Shown: positions 1 to 6,149 of the stretch, piece after piece
Layout: the number at the start of each line of letters is the position of its first letter
How positions within the stretch are numbered: the first letter of the stretch is position 1
NCBI GenBank assembly: GCA_018830365.1
Contig: JAHJSK010000083.1
Location: 1-10,672, forward strand
Source of the DNA: Patescibacteria group bacterium
GTDB lineage: Bacteria; Patescibacteriota; Minisyncoccia; Minisyncoccales; CG1-02-41-26
Reading direction: 5' to 3'
DNA length: 10,672 nt
Translations under genes and position numbers: made by a program
The notes under the pieces: model-generated
Told to the model about the DNA's origin: nothing
What the model saw: only the letters and a program-made list of their open reading frames with translations
The model's database searches: none

Positions 1-467
1 ATATCCGCTGGCAGACCAAAAGTGTGCTGAACGAGCACTGCTTTGCTTTTTGGCCCAATTTTTCTTTTTAAATCCTCGCAATCAATATTAAATGTCTTTT
101 CATCGCAATCAATAAAAACCGGCTTTAAGCGGGTCCATAAAATTGGATTGACAACAGCATTGCAAGTAAAGGACTGCAACAAAATTTCATCGCCTTGATT
201 TAATTCCAATGCTTCTAAGATTGCCATTAAAGCTGTTCTCCCGCTATTAAAAGAAAAAGCGTATTTAACTCTAAAATATTTTTTAAATTCTTGTTCTAAT
301 TTTTTATTCGCTGACTTACGCTGATTATCACGCCGACTCACGCTGACCTTCCATTTCCAGGGCTGAAAAATCAATTTCAAAGCCAAAAAAATATCATCCT
401 TTTCCGTGTTCGGCGAAAGAGATATAGAGATTGGTTTAAAATGTTGACAAATTTTTGATAAAAACAT
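1..467 (-). CDS. DegT/DnrJ/EryC1/StrS-family PLP-dependent aminotransferase, N-terminal part
   Basis: About 155 codons of the N-terminal half are present; the rest lies beyond the left edge. The family comprises fold-type I PLP enzymes, mostly aminating keto-sugars for cell-surface glycans; the exact substrate cannot be told here. Visible support is the run YAFSFNSGRTALMAIL (about residues 70-85), the family's substrate/PLP-phosphate region, followed by GDEILLQSFTCNAVVNPILW and PVFIDCDEKTFNID, the typical early strands of the fold. The catalytic lysine would lie outside the window. I chose the ATG at 465-467 because AGGA sits 6 bases upstream and there is no in-frame ATG closer upstream, although the frame stays open. 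Residues about 41-53 (VSVSRRDNQRKSA) are encoded by a short GC-rich repeat that looks like an in-frame insertion before the helix KKLEQEFKKYF. Family assignment is confident; specificity is unknown. Confidence 0.85.
   Translation of the reverse strand, partial: MFLSKICQHFKPISISLSPNTEKDDIFLALKLIFQPWKWKVSVSRRDNQRKSANKKLEQEFKKYFRVKYAFSFNSGRTALMAILEALELNQGDEILLQSFTCNAVVNPILWTRLKPVFIDCDEKTFNIDCEDLKRKIGPKSKAVLVQHTFGLPAD
309..347. repeat. Short tandem repeat inserted in frame in the aminotransferase gene
   Basis: Two 17-bp copies (309-325 and 331-347) differ at three positions and are separated by tatca. Each contains two CGCTGAY-like heptamers, giving four heptamers spaced about 10-12 bp apart. 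The 39 bp equal 13 codons, so the frame is kept. The segment is richer in G and C than its surroundings and encodes a polar Ser/Arg stretch. Confidence 0.7.
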
Positions 468-523
468 ATGTTTTCCTAAACCACTTTTCCTTCCAATAAT
501 ATCATATTTTTTCTCAAAAACGC

Positions 524-554
524 AAAACCTCGCAACAAATTGCGAGGTAGTTTT
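524..554 (-). terminator. Rho-independent terminator of ndk
   Basis: An 8-bp stem (cctcgcaa 528-535, ttgcgagg 540-547) with a caaa loop is followed on the minus strand by TTTTGCGTTTTT. It lies 49 bases after the ndk stop codon and separates ndk from the aminotransferase gene. The flanking A and T runs mean it could also work weakly on the plus strand. Confidence 0.75.
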
Positions 555-603
555 GTAAAAGCCAATTAATTTTTACGCAAACCTAAAATGAGTGCGCCTA
601 ACA

Positions 604-1215
604 TTACTCCAAAATTCCGTCTAAATTAATATCGTAAAGAATTCTTTCCTGAACCAACTGATAGTTGATAATTTCTTTTGGAGAAAACCAGAGACCAATT
701 TCTTTTTCAGCTTCTTCAATTGAACCAGAAGCGTGGATTAAATTTCTAACAGCTCGGCCATCAGTATCAGACATCTCATAAGAATCCAAAACATAATCCC
801 CGCGAATAGTGCCAACATCAGAAGTCAAAGGTTCTGTGCTACCAATTATTTTTCGAACGATTTTTACCGCATGCGCTCCTTCTAAAATCATTGCTATTAC
901 TGGACCAGCTGACATATATTTTTTCAAATTATTTAAAACAATTTCGGCAATTTTATATGGGTCATCGCAAGGCAAAGCCAATCCTTTGTCTTTGTAATTT
1001 TTAATATTTTTTTCTCCTGTAGTTTTCCGCCACTCTGGATCAAGCGTATAATGTTTTTCAATAAAATCAGGCGCAGGTATTGTCATTTTAATTGCAACTA
1101 ATTTCAAGCCAACATTTTCAAATCTTTTAATAATTTCGCCAACCAATGATCTTTGAATGCCGTCGGGCTTAATTATTACTAAAGTTCTTTCTTGTTTAAA
1201 TTCTTTTGGTTCCAT
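604..1215 (-). CDS. ndk: Nucleoside diphosphate kinase (enlarged form)
   Basis: The enzyme moves the gamma-phosphate of ATP to other (d)NDPs through a phosphohistidine, in the cytoplasm. Numbering from the start chosen here (203 aa), the N-terminal strand is RTLVIIKPDGIQR (Lys16 in KPDG) and the catalytic His161 lies in RNLIHASGS, where most homologues have HGSDS. Family members are usually about 130-150 aa. The extra length is a segment at about residues 57-98 (from LDPEWRKTTGEKNIKNYKD to the helix before MSAGPVIAMILEG), a loop around DSYEMSDTDGRA just before the active-site histidine, and a C-terminal extension. The open frame extends upstream to a TTG at 1264-1266 and an ATG at 1237-1239. 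Those positions coincide with the likely -35 box and the base next to the -10 box, so the ATG at 1213-1215 is preferred. It has no clear Shine-Dalgarno site. Confidence 0.93.
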   Translation of the reverse strand: MEPKEFKQERTLVIIKPDGIQRSLVGEIIKRFENVGLKLVAIKMTIPAPDFIEKHYTLDPEWRKTTGEKNIKNYKDKGLALPCDDPYKIAEIVLNNLKKYMSAGPVIAMILEGAHAVKIVRKIIGSTEPLTSDVGTIRGDYVLDSYEMSDTDGRAVRNLIHASGSIEEAEKEIGLWFSPKEIINYQLVQERILYDINLDGILE

Positions 1216-1239
1216 TTTTTTATTATTTATTTTTATCAT

Positions 1240-1266
1240 ATTATACCCAATACAAAGTATTATCAA
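1240..1266 (-). promoter_or_regulatory. Probable sigma70-type promoter of ndk
   Basis: On the minus strand a perfect TATAAT (1240-1245) is preceded by TTGATA (1261-1266) with a 15-bp spacer, slightly short. Transcription would start near 1233, giving a leader of about 18 bases before the ATG at 1215. The -35 side lies in a repeat (1250-1275) shared with 4971-4996. Confidence 0.5.
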
Positions 1267-1275
1267 ACGAAGCGA
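1250..1275. repeat. 26-bp dispersed repeat, copy near ndk
   Basis: This stretch matches 4971-4996 at 25 of 26 bases. Both contain atacaaagtat followed by tcaaacgaagcga. Here it overlaps the probable ndk promoter. Confidence 0.8.
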
Positions 1276-1335
1276 ATAAGCTTTCAGGAGACCAGCTCTC
1301 CTTCAAAATAAGCTTTCAGGAGACCCGCTCTCCTT
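1275..1335. repeat. Tandem 29-bp hairpin repeat at the end of the PBP gene
   Basis: Two copies (1275-1303 and 1307-1335) are identical at 28 of 29 bases, with a 32-bp period. Each holds a 6-bp hairpin, aggaga/tctcct, around a 5-base loop (ccagc or cccgc). The right-hand copy lies inside the PBP gene and encodes its last residues, and the PBP TGA stop (1303-1305) falls at the junction of the copies. Neither has a strong T run on the minus strand, so a terminator role is uncertain. Confidence 0.85.
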
Positions 1336-3408
1336 TTTTTCTAAAAAATTTTTAACTCCTTTTTCCCAAAAAGAATATTGAGGGTCGTTTTGATTTAGAT
1401 AATAAAAAATAGAGTGTTCTCCCAGCGAGCCGCCGTCTAAAATAGGGTTTCCTGTTAGTCGTTTTTTTGGCGAGACAAAGTCTTCTTTGGGAAGATTTTG
1501 CAAAGTATTTTCCATAAAATTTTTCCAAATAATGCCGGCGAGCAAAGCCGCTGGTTTTTCAGCAAAAGAAGAATTGTCATTATTGCCAACCCAAATTCCC
1601 GCGACCAAAAAAGGAGAATAACCAATTATCCAGCCATCTTTATAATTTTGCGTGGTGCCGGTTTTTGCCGCTGTTTTGTAATTTTCTAAATATAAAGCTG
1701 AATTCCTGCCAAATATCGGCGCGCGAGCCTCGTTGTCAGATAAAATGTCATTGATTTCCTGCGCCACCCATGAAGGAATGATTTTAATTTGAGATGTTTT
1801 CGTTTCCTCAATAATATTTCCTTTTGAATCCTCTATTTTTGTAATAAATTTTAATGGCGATTTTGTTCCGTCATTAGCAAACACGCTATATGCTTCAACC
1901 ATTTCCAAAAGTTTCACTCCGCCGCCGCCTAAAACCAAAGAAAGTCCATAATCCCCATTTTCTTTTAAAGTAGTTATGCCAAAGTCCTTAATAAAGCTCA
2001 AAACATTATTAATTCCAACTAAATATAACAGCTTTACCGAAGGAACATTGCGCGATTGAGCTAACGCGGACCTCAAACTTATGGGTCCCACAAATTTTCC
2101 GTCATAATTTTTAGGATGATAACATTTTGTATTATATGTCCCTATTTCTTGCTCGGCGTCAGGAGAGCAGGCGAGATTAAATTCTGTTTTGACATCCCAA
2201 AGTAGAGTTTGCGGCGTGTATCCTTTTAAAAAAGCAAATGCATAAACAAAGGGCTTGAAAGCGGAACCAGGCTGTCTTATCGCCGTGACAACATTTACTT
2301 CAGGGTCAAATTTGCAATTTAGCCCGGCATGGCAATTTTTAGGATATGGCTCGCCAAAATAATTTTTTGACCCAACCATTGCTAAAATTTCTCCTGTTTT
2401 TGGTTGGAGCGCTACTAATCCTCCGTTATAGACCCCGTAGTTTTTCATTTCCTCCAAATTTTTTTCTAAAATTTTTTCCGCGGATTCTTGAATTTTATAG
2501 TCCAGTGTGGTGTAGACCTTTAACCCTTTTTCGCTTAAGGAATCTTGTCCGTATTTTTTTTCTAAATAATTTTTGACATAAAATACAAAATGCGGAGCTT
2601 TGATTGAGGTAATGTTTGGCTGGAAATTGATTTCTTCTTTTTTTGCTATAGAAACTTCTTCTTGTTTTGAATTATTTAAAGCAGCCATTCTGTCTAAAAT
2701 ATAATTTTTTCTTTCCAAGAGTTCATTTTTATGCGAACCGTAAGGCGAGAGATAGGAAGGAGATTTAATCAGCGCGATCAAAATAGCTCCTTCTGCCAAA
2801 GAAATGTCAGAAATGTGTTTGCCAAAAAAGGACTTGGACGCTTCTTCTACTCCATAGATATTGGAACCAAAAGGGATAAGATTGAGATACCATTCTAAAA
2901 TTTGATCTTTGCTGTGCCGTCTTTCAATTTCTATGCTTAGAATTATTTCTTTGGTTTTTCTTTCTAATGTTTTTTTCTGAGTTAAAAAATAAGATCTTAT
3001 TAATTGTTGGGTAATAGTAGACGCGCCTTGAACAGGTTTTTGAAATTTTAAATCGTAAAAAATAGCCCTGAAAATTGCCATAATATCTATCCCGCGATGC
3101 TTTAAAAAAGATTTATCTTCAGTGACAATAACAAGCTCTTTTAAAAAATCAGGCACTTCGCTCAATGGAACAATAGTTCTTTTTTCTGGTCCAGAAATTT
3201 CATACAAAATTATTTTTCCCTCTCGATCATAGATTTTTGTTGATTGAGCAACAACTCCCTCGCTAAATTTTTCTGGCCTGGGCAGATCTTTAACAACATA
3301 AATAAAAAAACATAGGCCCAAGACAAAAAAAGTCAGAAAAAAAATAGCTCCGTTTTGAAAAATAATTTTTAACAAATTTTTTTGTTTATTAAACTTTTTT
3401 TTAGCCAC
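1303..3408 (-). CDS. Class A penicillin-binding protein (bifunctional glycosyltransferase/transpeptidase, PBP1A type)
   Basis: This enzyme polymerises lipid II and cross-links peptidoglycan outside the cytoplasmic membrane. Numbering from the GTG start used here (701 aa), a basic cytoplasmic tail precedes one membrane anchor (about 20-37). A GT51 domain follows with EDKSFLKHRGID (catalytic Glu97) and GASTITQQLIRSYFL. The transpeptidase domain has the nucleophile motif SAFK (Ser382, Lys385), SRN (Ser452, Asn454) and KTG (582-584). All catalytic motifs are intact and the length is normal. The frame is open to an ATG at 3540, but that upstream part covers a palindrome and a TATAAT, so it is probably untranslated. 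The GTG at 3406-3408 follows AGGTGAGGGG by 10 bases; GTG at 3424-3426 is the alternative. The C-terminal tail SGSPESLF comes from a repeat copy. Confidence 0.95.
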   Translation of the reverse strand: MAKKKFNKQKNLLKIIFQNGAIFFLTFFVLGLCFFIYVVKDLPRPEKFSEGVVAQSTKIYDREGKIILYEISGPEKRTIVPLSEVPDFLKELVIVTEDKSFLKHRGIDIMAIFRAIFYDLKFQKPVQGASTITQQLIRSYFLTQKKTLERKTKEIILSIEIERRHSKDQILEWYLNLIPFGSNIYGVEEASKSFFGKHISDISLAEGAILIALIKSPSYLSPYGSHKNELLERKNYILDRMAALNNSKQEEVSIAKKEEINFQPNITSIKAPHFVFYVKNYLEKKYGQDSLSEKGLKVYTTLDYKIQESAEKILEKNLEEMKNYGVYNGGLVALQPKTGEILAMVGSKNYFGEPYPKNCHAGLNCKFDPEVNVVTAIRQPGSAFKPFVYAFAFLKGYTPQTLLWDVKTEFNLACSPDAEQEIGTYNTKCYHPKNYDGKFVGPISLRSALAQSRNVPSVKLLYLVGINNVLSFIKDFGITTLKENGDYGLSLVLGGGGVKLLEMVEAYSVFANDGTKSPLKFITKIEDSKGNIIEETKTSQIKIIPSWVAQEINDILSDNEARAPIFGRNSALYLENYKTAAKTGTTQNYKDGWIIGYSPFLVAGIWVGNNDNSSFAEKPAALLAGIIWKNFMENTLQNLPKEDFVSPKKRLTGNPILDGGSLGEHSIFYYLNQNDPQYSFWEKGVKNFLEKKESGSPESLF

Positions 3409-3418
3409 AATTTTTTTA

Positions 3419-3455
3419 CCCCTCACCTTTTTCCCTTCGGGAAAAAAGGTGAGGG
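3419..3455. repeat. Palindromic repeat, family CCCTCACC, copy 1 (PBP leader)
   Basis: An inverted repeat with arms cctcaccttttt and aaaaaaggtgagg around a cccttcggg centre. Close relatives lie at 7372-7413 and 10125-10161. On the minus strand the 3' arm reads AAAAAGGTGAGGGG, which holds the probable ribosome binding site of the PBP gene. Folding of the mRNA would therefore mask that site. Confidence 0.85.
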
Positions 3456-3474
3456 ATAAATACTTTTCGATGCA

Positions 3475-3528
3475 ATAAATTATACCACAAAACCTCACCA
3501 TTAGGCGAGGTTTTGTGGTATAATTTAT
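3475..3528. repeat. 54-bp near-perfect palindrome with outward TATAAT boxes
   Basis: Two 25-base arms (3475-3499 and 3504-3528) match at 24 positions around the loop atta. The inner part (acaaaacctc / gaggttttgt) resembles the core of the terminators at 524-554 and 3851-3877. The outer part contains TATAAT on each strand, reading outward (3479-3484 minus, 3519-3524 plus). It lies between the acidic small gene and the PBP gene. Confidence 0.85.
3479..3489 (-). promoter_or_regulatory. Probable extended -10 promoter of the PBP gene
   Basis: The minus strand reads TGTGGTATAAT, a perfect -10 hexamer with an extended TGn element. No good -35 hexamer is visible 16-18 bases upstream. The predicted start near 3472 would give a leader of about 65 bases carrying the 3419-3455 hairpin. 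The mirror copy at 3514-3524 reads outward on the plus strand but serves no visible gene. Confidence 0.45.
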
Positions 3529-3539
3529 CTTTGCTGACA

Positions 3540-3556
3540 AAAGCGCTACGCGCTTT
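3540..3556 (-). terminator. Weak terminator-like hairpin after the acidic small gene
   Basis: A 7-bp stem, aaagcgc/gcgcttt, around tac, 15 bases past the stop codon. On the minus strand only TTTT-G follows, so termination here alone would be weak. The palindrome at 3475-3528 just downstream may complete it. Confidence 0.4.
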
Positions 3557-3570
3557 GTAGGGCGAACTAC

Positions 3571-3729
3571 TTATTCTTCCTCCTCTTCCTCTTCTTCTTC
3601 CTCTTCCTCTTCTGTGTCTGTGTCTGTGTCTGTGTCTGTGTCTGTGCCTGCGTCGTCAGTACTTGCGTCATCAGCACCAAGAGTATCTTGGTTTAAAATT
3701 AAAGACAATGTTTTATCTTCAAAAATCAT
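3571..3729 (-). CDS. Small acidic low-complexity protein, 52 aa, function unknown
   Basis: I do not recognise this gene. It reads MIFEDKTLSLILNQDTLG and then turns very acidic: ADDASTDDAG, five Thr-Asp repeats plus Thr, and 13 consecutive glutamates before TAA. It has almost no basic residues, no signal peptide and no membrane segment. The case for a real gene is the near-consensus promoter just upstream (3777-3804), a full ATG-to-stop frame, and a hairpin after the stop. The Glu run mixes GAA and GAG, and the Asp codons in the repeat are all GAC; the (ACAGAC)n part is a perfect 6-bp tandem repeat likely to vary in length. No Shine-Dalgarno site is visible 5-10 bases before the ATG. It sits alone between corA and the PBP gene. 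It could be a charged tail protein binding metal or basic partners, but that is only a guess. Confidence 0.6.
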   Translation of the reverse strand: MIFEDKTLSLILNQDTLGADDASTDDAGTDTDTDTDTDTEEEEEEEEEEEEE

Positions 3730-3776
3730 AGTTTTATTGTTATTTTAAACTTCGCGACCTTTAAGTTATGGGGCAG

Positions 3777-3804
3777 ATTATATATGAACAAAAAACCTTG
3801 TCAA
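3777..3804 (-). promoter_or_regulatory. Near-consensus sigma70-type promoter of the acidic small gene
   Basis: On the minus strand a perfect TTGACA (3799-3804) and a perfect TATAAT (3777-3782) are 16 bp apart. The start of transcription would be near 3770, about 40 bases before the ATG at 3727-3729. This is the best promoter match I found in the window. Confidence 0.8.
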
Positions 3805-3850
3805 TCCCCAGTTTTGCGCAACACAAAATGATGTCAAAATTTGCGCTAAA

Positions 3851-3877
3851 AGCAAAAACCTCGTGCTTGCTGACGAG
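3851..3877 (-). terminator. Terminator of corA
   Basis: On the minus strand CTCGT and ACGAG form a 5-bp stem around an 8-base loop, followed by GTTTTTGCTTTT. It lies about 35 bases after the corA stop codon, and a promoter for the next gene follows. The stem is short, but the position and T-rich tail fit. Confidence 0.55.
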
Positions 3878-3911
3878 CTTCAACAATAGGGTGAGCGAGA
3901 GGACTTTTAAG

Positions 3912-4832
3912 CTATATCCATTTTTTCGCTTTGAAAAATCCAATTAATCCTAAAATTCCTGTTGCCATAATAGCGAGGACTATCCAAAAATCCCCTTTGA
4001 GTCCGACAATAGGTAAATATTTTGTATTCATTCCAAGAATACTAGCCACCACACTTAACGGGAGGACGATTATTGAAGCCATGGTTAAAATTTTTACAAT
4101 TTCGTTGGTCCTGTTGGTCAGAATTGATTGATTAGTGGAATTTAAAGCGCTAAATGTCTTACGATGAACATTTAAAATACTGTTTATGTAATTATGAGTA
4201 TTTATCAATCTATTAAAATAAGGAATAAGGTTTTGGGAAAACATTTTTTTTGATTCCTTGGCTAATTCTTGCAAAACCATTTTTTGAAGTTCAATGATTT
4301 GCTGTAAGCCAATAATATCTCTTTTTACGAGAGCGATTTGCATCGCTGTTTTTTTATACTTTTTGCTCTCTTTTTGATAAATTGTTTTTTCAATTTCTTC
4401 AATGTTTTGTTTAATGTGTTTCATCTTTGGAAAACAAGCGTCAAGAATTTCTTGAATAATGGAATACAAAAGAAGCCCCGTGTCTTCTTTAAAAATTTTA
4501 TCTCTAATGTTTTTATAAAGGTTGCATTTGATGAAAATTTTTCTTAGAGGAACAATGTCTTTATCGTGAAAAGTGATAATATAATTTTTGGAAACAATAA
4601 TGTCTATTTCAAAAGGAATATTTTGACAAGTTTCTTTGTCAAAAAAGGGATAAAAAAGAACAATAAAAAAATAGTCGTCAAAATTTTCAATTTTTGGATA
4701 ATCCAATGGGGGAAGGATTTCTTTTTGCACCAAAGGATGAAGAAAAAATTTTTCTCCCAGCCATTTAACATCTTCCTTGCTTGGGGCCTTAACATCTACC
4801 CAAGTTAAATTTTCTGTTTTTATTGTTTGCAT
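3912..4832 (-). CDS. corA: CorA-family divalent cation (Mg2+/Co2+) transporter
   Basis: CorA proteins form homopentameric membrane channels for Mg2+ and related cations. Numbering from the ATG at 4830-4832 (306 aa), a large cytoplasmic N-terminal part has the family start LTWVDVKAPSKEDV and a long helical stretch at about 130-245. Two C-terminal membrane helices follow at about 246-266 and 281-300. The signature GMN (267-269) ends the first helix. It is followed by TKYLP, and the residue before GMN is Leu rather than the usual Tyr, a variation found in distant CorA homologues. The charged end KAKKWI fits the cytoplasmic C-terminus. The frame extends six codons upstream to a TTG, but the ATG is closer to the expected leader spacing. 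It appears monocistronic, with its own promoter and terminator. Confidence 0.93.
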   Translation of the reverse strand: MQTIKTENLTWVDVKAPSKEDVKWLGEKFFLHPLVQKEILPPLDYPKIENFDDYFFIVLFYPFFDKETCQNIPFEIDIIVSKNYIITFHDKDIVPLRKIFIKCNLYKNIRDKIFKEDTGLLLYSIIQEILDACFPKMKHIKQNIEEIEKTIYQKESKKYKKTAMQIALVKRDIIGLQQIIELQKMVLQELAKESKKMFSQNLIPYFNRLINTHNYINSILNVHRKTFSALNSTNQSILTNRTNEIVKILTMASIIVLPLSVVASILGMNTKYLPIVGLKGDFWIVLAIMATGILGLIGFFKAKKWI

Positions 4833-4854
4833 TTTGTTATTGTAATACAATTTT

Positions 4855-4884
4855 ACTATAATTTAAAATATTTAAAAGTGCCAA
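4855..4884 (-). promoter_or_regulatory. Probable promoter of corA
   Basis: On the minus strand TTGGCA (4879-4884) and TATAGT (4855-4860) are 18 bp apart. This gives a leader of about 16 bases before the ATG at 4832. Each box is one base off consensus. Confidence 0.5.
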
Positions 4885-4902
4885 CCAATTTTTGTGTTAT
4901 TT

Positions 4903-4974
4903 TTTTTCAAACGAAGCGAGCACCCCATTAAATAATTTCATATCTAACGGGGCCGAGACGAGTGCAGAAAATAC
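4903..4974. repeat. Imperfect inverted element, copy A
   Basis: It begins with tttcaaacgaagcgagcaccc (4905-4925), has an AT-rich centre, and ends with cgagtgcagaaaatac (4959-4974). Complementary segments (gcacccc/gggg..gtgc and tttc/gaaa) suggest a stem with internal loops. The same left and right ends recur in copy B. Confidence 0.7.
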
Positions 4975-5034
4975 AAAGTATTTTCAAACGAAGCGAGCAC
5001 CCGCTAATCGGGACGTAGCGAGTGCTGAAAATAC
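4971..5034. repeat. Imperfect inverted element, copy B, with the shared 26-bp motif
   Basis: The left end (4982-5002) matches copy A over 21 bases, and the right end (5019-5034) matches it at 15 of 16. The complementary blocks are tattttc/gaaaata, agcac/gtgct and cccg/cggg. The 26 bases at 4971-4996 also match 1250-1275 near ndk. It separates the DUF262-HNH gene from corA. Confidence 0.75.
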
Positions 5035-5056
5035 ACCCCACCTGAATGTCTAGGGT

Positions 5057-6148
5057 TTATTTCCCTGATTTGGTTCGGTTGTCTTGTTTGCATAACATTT
5101 GACAATTTCCTGCAACGGTCTTCCCGCCCTCATGCCAAGGTTTTATATGATCGGCCTCCATTTCTTCAAATTCAAAAGTTTTTTTGCACCAAACGCATTT
5201 ACCTTTTCGTTTTTCGTAAATTTTTCTTTTTGTCTTATCATCAAATTGACGAAGATTTAAATGCTTTTTCTCGCCGGTCAAAATATATTCGTAAATGCCT
5301 TTTAAACTCTGCACCTCATCGTCATCTATAAGCTTTAGCGTTTTTTCCTCAATCGCTTGGGTGTCATGGGCAACATTTTTGTACTTATTATACAACCTAC
5401 CCCACTCAACCCCCTTCATCTCTTTGCGATATTTGGTAAAAATTTTGCGCGCCCACGCGATAACATCTTGAAAGTACTGCCACAATTCGTCAGCATCTGC
5501 GTCGTGCTGGTGCTTGGACATATAGTCCTCAATCTTGCCGTCATTTATCCACGAAAGCGCGATTTCTAAAAATTCCTGCCGTATTGGCGAACCATTTACC
5601 AATGATCCGCCATCGTTCGCCAGTAGATACGCTACACAATATGTCTTGCTAAATTTCAGTTTAGCGTCGCTTAACCATGGCCCAGTATAAACCGCATTGC
5701 GAATTTCTTGATTTGTCAATTTTTCACCGGCGATGTTAATAATTCTAAACCAATCCAACCGCTCTTTATCTGTACCCTCGCAGAAATAAATCATTAGCTC
5801 ATAATCCAAAATTTGGTTTTGTTCTTCATTGGTTAAGTTATGGAAATAGCGTTCATTTAGCGAAAAATCGCCGTTCACATATTGTCCTATGCTAATAGTG
5901 CGTTGTTGTCCGTCCATTACTTCAAAACTGCCTGCATCGGTTTTTACCCAATACATCACATTAAGCGGAAAGCTGTTTTTGACTGTTTCAATCACGGCAT
6001 CCCGCTGCTTGCCTGTATAGACAAATTCGCGTTGATATTTCGGGCGAATATCAAGTTTACCGCCATAAGCCACCACACCTTCTTCAGCGCTATCTTTGTA
6101 GCCGGCAATCACTTCACGCACTAAAATTTGATGCAGTTCAATTTTCAT
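5057..6148 (-). CDS. DUF262 (GmrSD-like N-terminal) protein with C-terminal HNH nuclease domain
   Basis: 363 aa. The N-terminal half is a DUF262 domain: PKYQREFVYTGKQRDAVIE (about 37-55), PLNVMYWV, FEVMDGQQRTISIGQYV with DGQQR at 79-83, and INIAGEKLTNQEIRNAVYTG (137-156). DUF262 belongs to the ParB/sulfiredoxin-like fold and couples nucleotide binding or hydrolysis to DNA cleavage in GmrS, SspE and BrxU-like anti-phage proteins. A helical middle follows. The C-terminus is an HNH module: CVWC (318-321), EADHIKPWHEGG with Asp333/His334, GNCQMLC with Asn348/Cys353, and Asn357. All key residues look intact, so it should be an active DNA endonuclease, probably defensive. It starts one base after the RhuM stop codon (TAG-T-ATG), implying one mRNA and coupled translation. 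Codon use seems less AT-biased than in the neighbours, which suggests transfer. The DNA target is unknown. Confidence 0.88.
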   Translation of the reverse strand: MKIELHQILVREVIAGYKDSAEEGVVAYGGKLDIRPKYQREFVYTGKQRDAVIETVKNSFPLNVMYWVKTDAGSFEVMDGQQRTISIGQYVNGDFSLNERYFHNLTNEEQNQILDYELMIYFCEGTDKERLDWFRIINIAGEKLTNQEIRNAVYTGPWLSDAKLKFSKTYCVAYLLANDGGSLVNGSPIRQEFLEIALSWINDGKIEDYMSKHQHDADADELWQYFQDVIAWARKIFTKYRKEMKGVEWGRLYNKYKNVAHDTQAIEEKTLKLIDDDEVQSLKGIYEYILTGEKKHLNLRQFDDKTKRKIYEKRKGKCVWCKKTFEFEEMEADHIKPWHEGGKTVAGNCQMLCKQDNRTKSGK

Positions 6149-6149
6149 A

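Noticed and set aside
1216..1266. Upstream TTG/ATG starts of ndk
   Set aside because: They overlap the probable -35 and -10 boxes and a dispersed repeat, and add residues not expected before the first strand of NDK.
1303..1305. Alternative genetic code with TGA as glycine
   Set aside because: TGA ends the PBP gene in a sensible place, and no gene needs TGA to be read through.
3409..3540. N-terminal extension of the PBP to ATG 3540 or ATG 3501
   Set aside because: The extension is encoded by two palindromes and contains a TATAAT box; it has no counterpart in class A PBPs, which start with a short basic tail before the anchor. Not excluded by experiment.
3590..3655. Possible CRISPR-like or satellite array in the tgtgtc/cttcct tract
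   Set aside because: The repeats are 6 bp or simple purine/pyrimidine runs with no spacers, and they fit a coding frame with an acidic tail.
3761..3943. 60-codon minus-strand open frame (starts MDFSKRKNGYSL)
   Set aside because: It overlaps the end of corA in another frame, runs through the corA terminator and the promoter of the next gene, and resembles no family.
4566..4808. Plus-strand open frame opposite corA
   Set aside because: Lysine/phenylalanine-rich low-complexity translation of AT-rich antisense DNA; corA on the other strand is certain.
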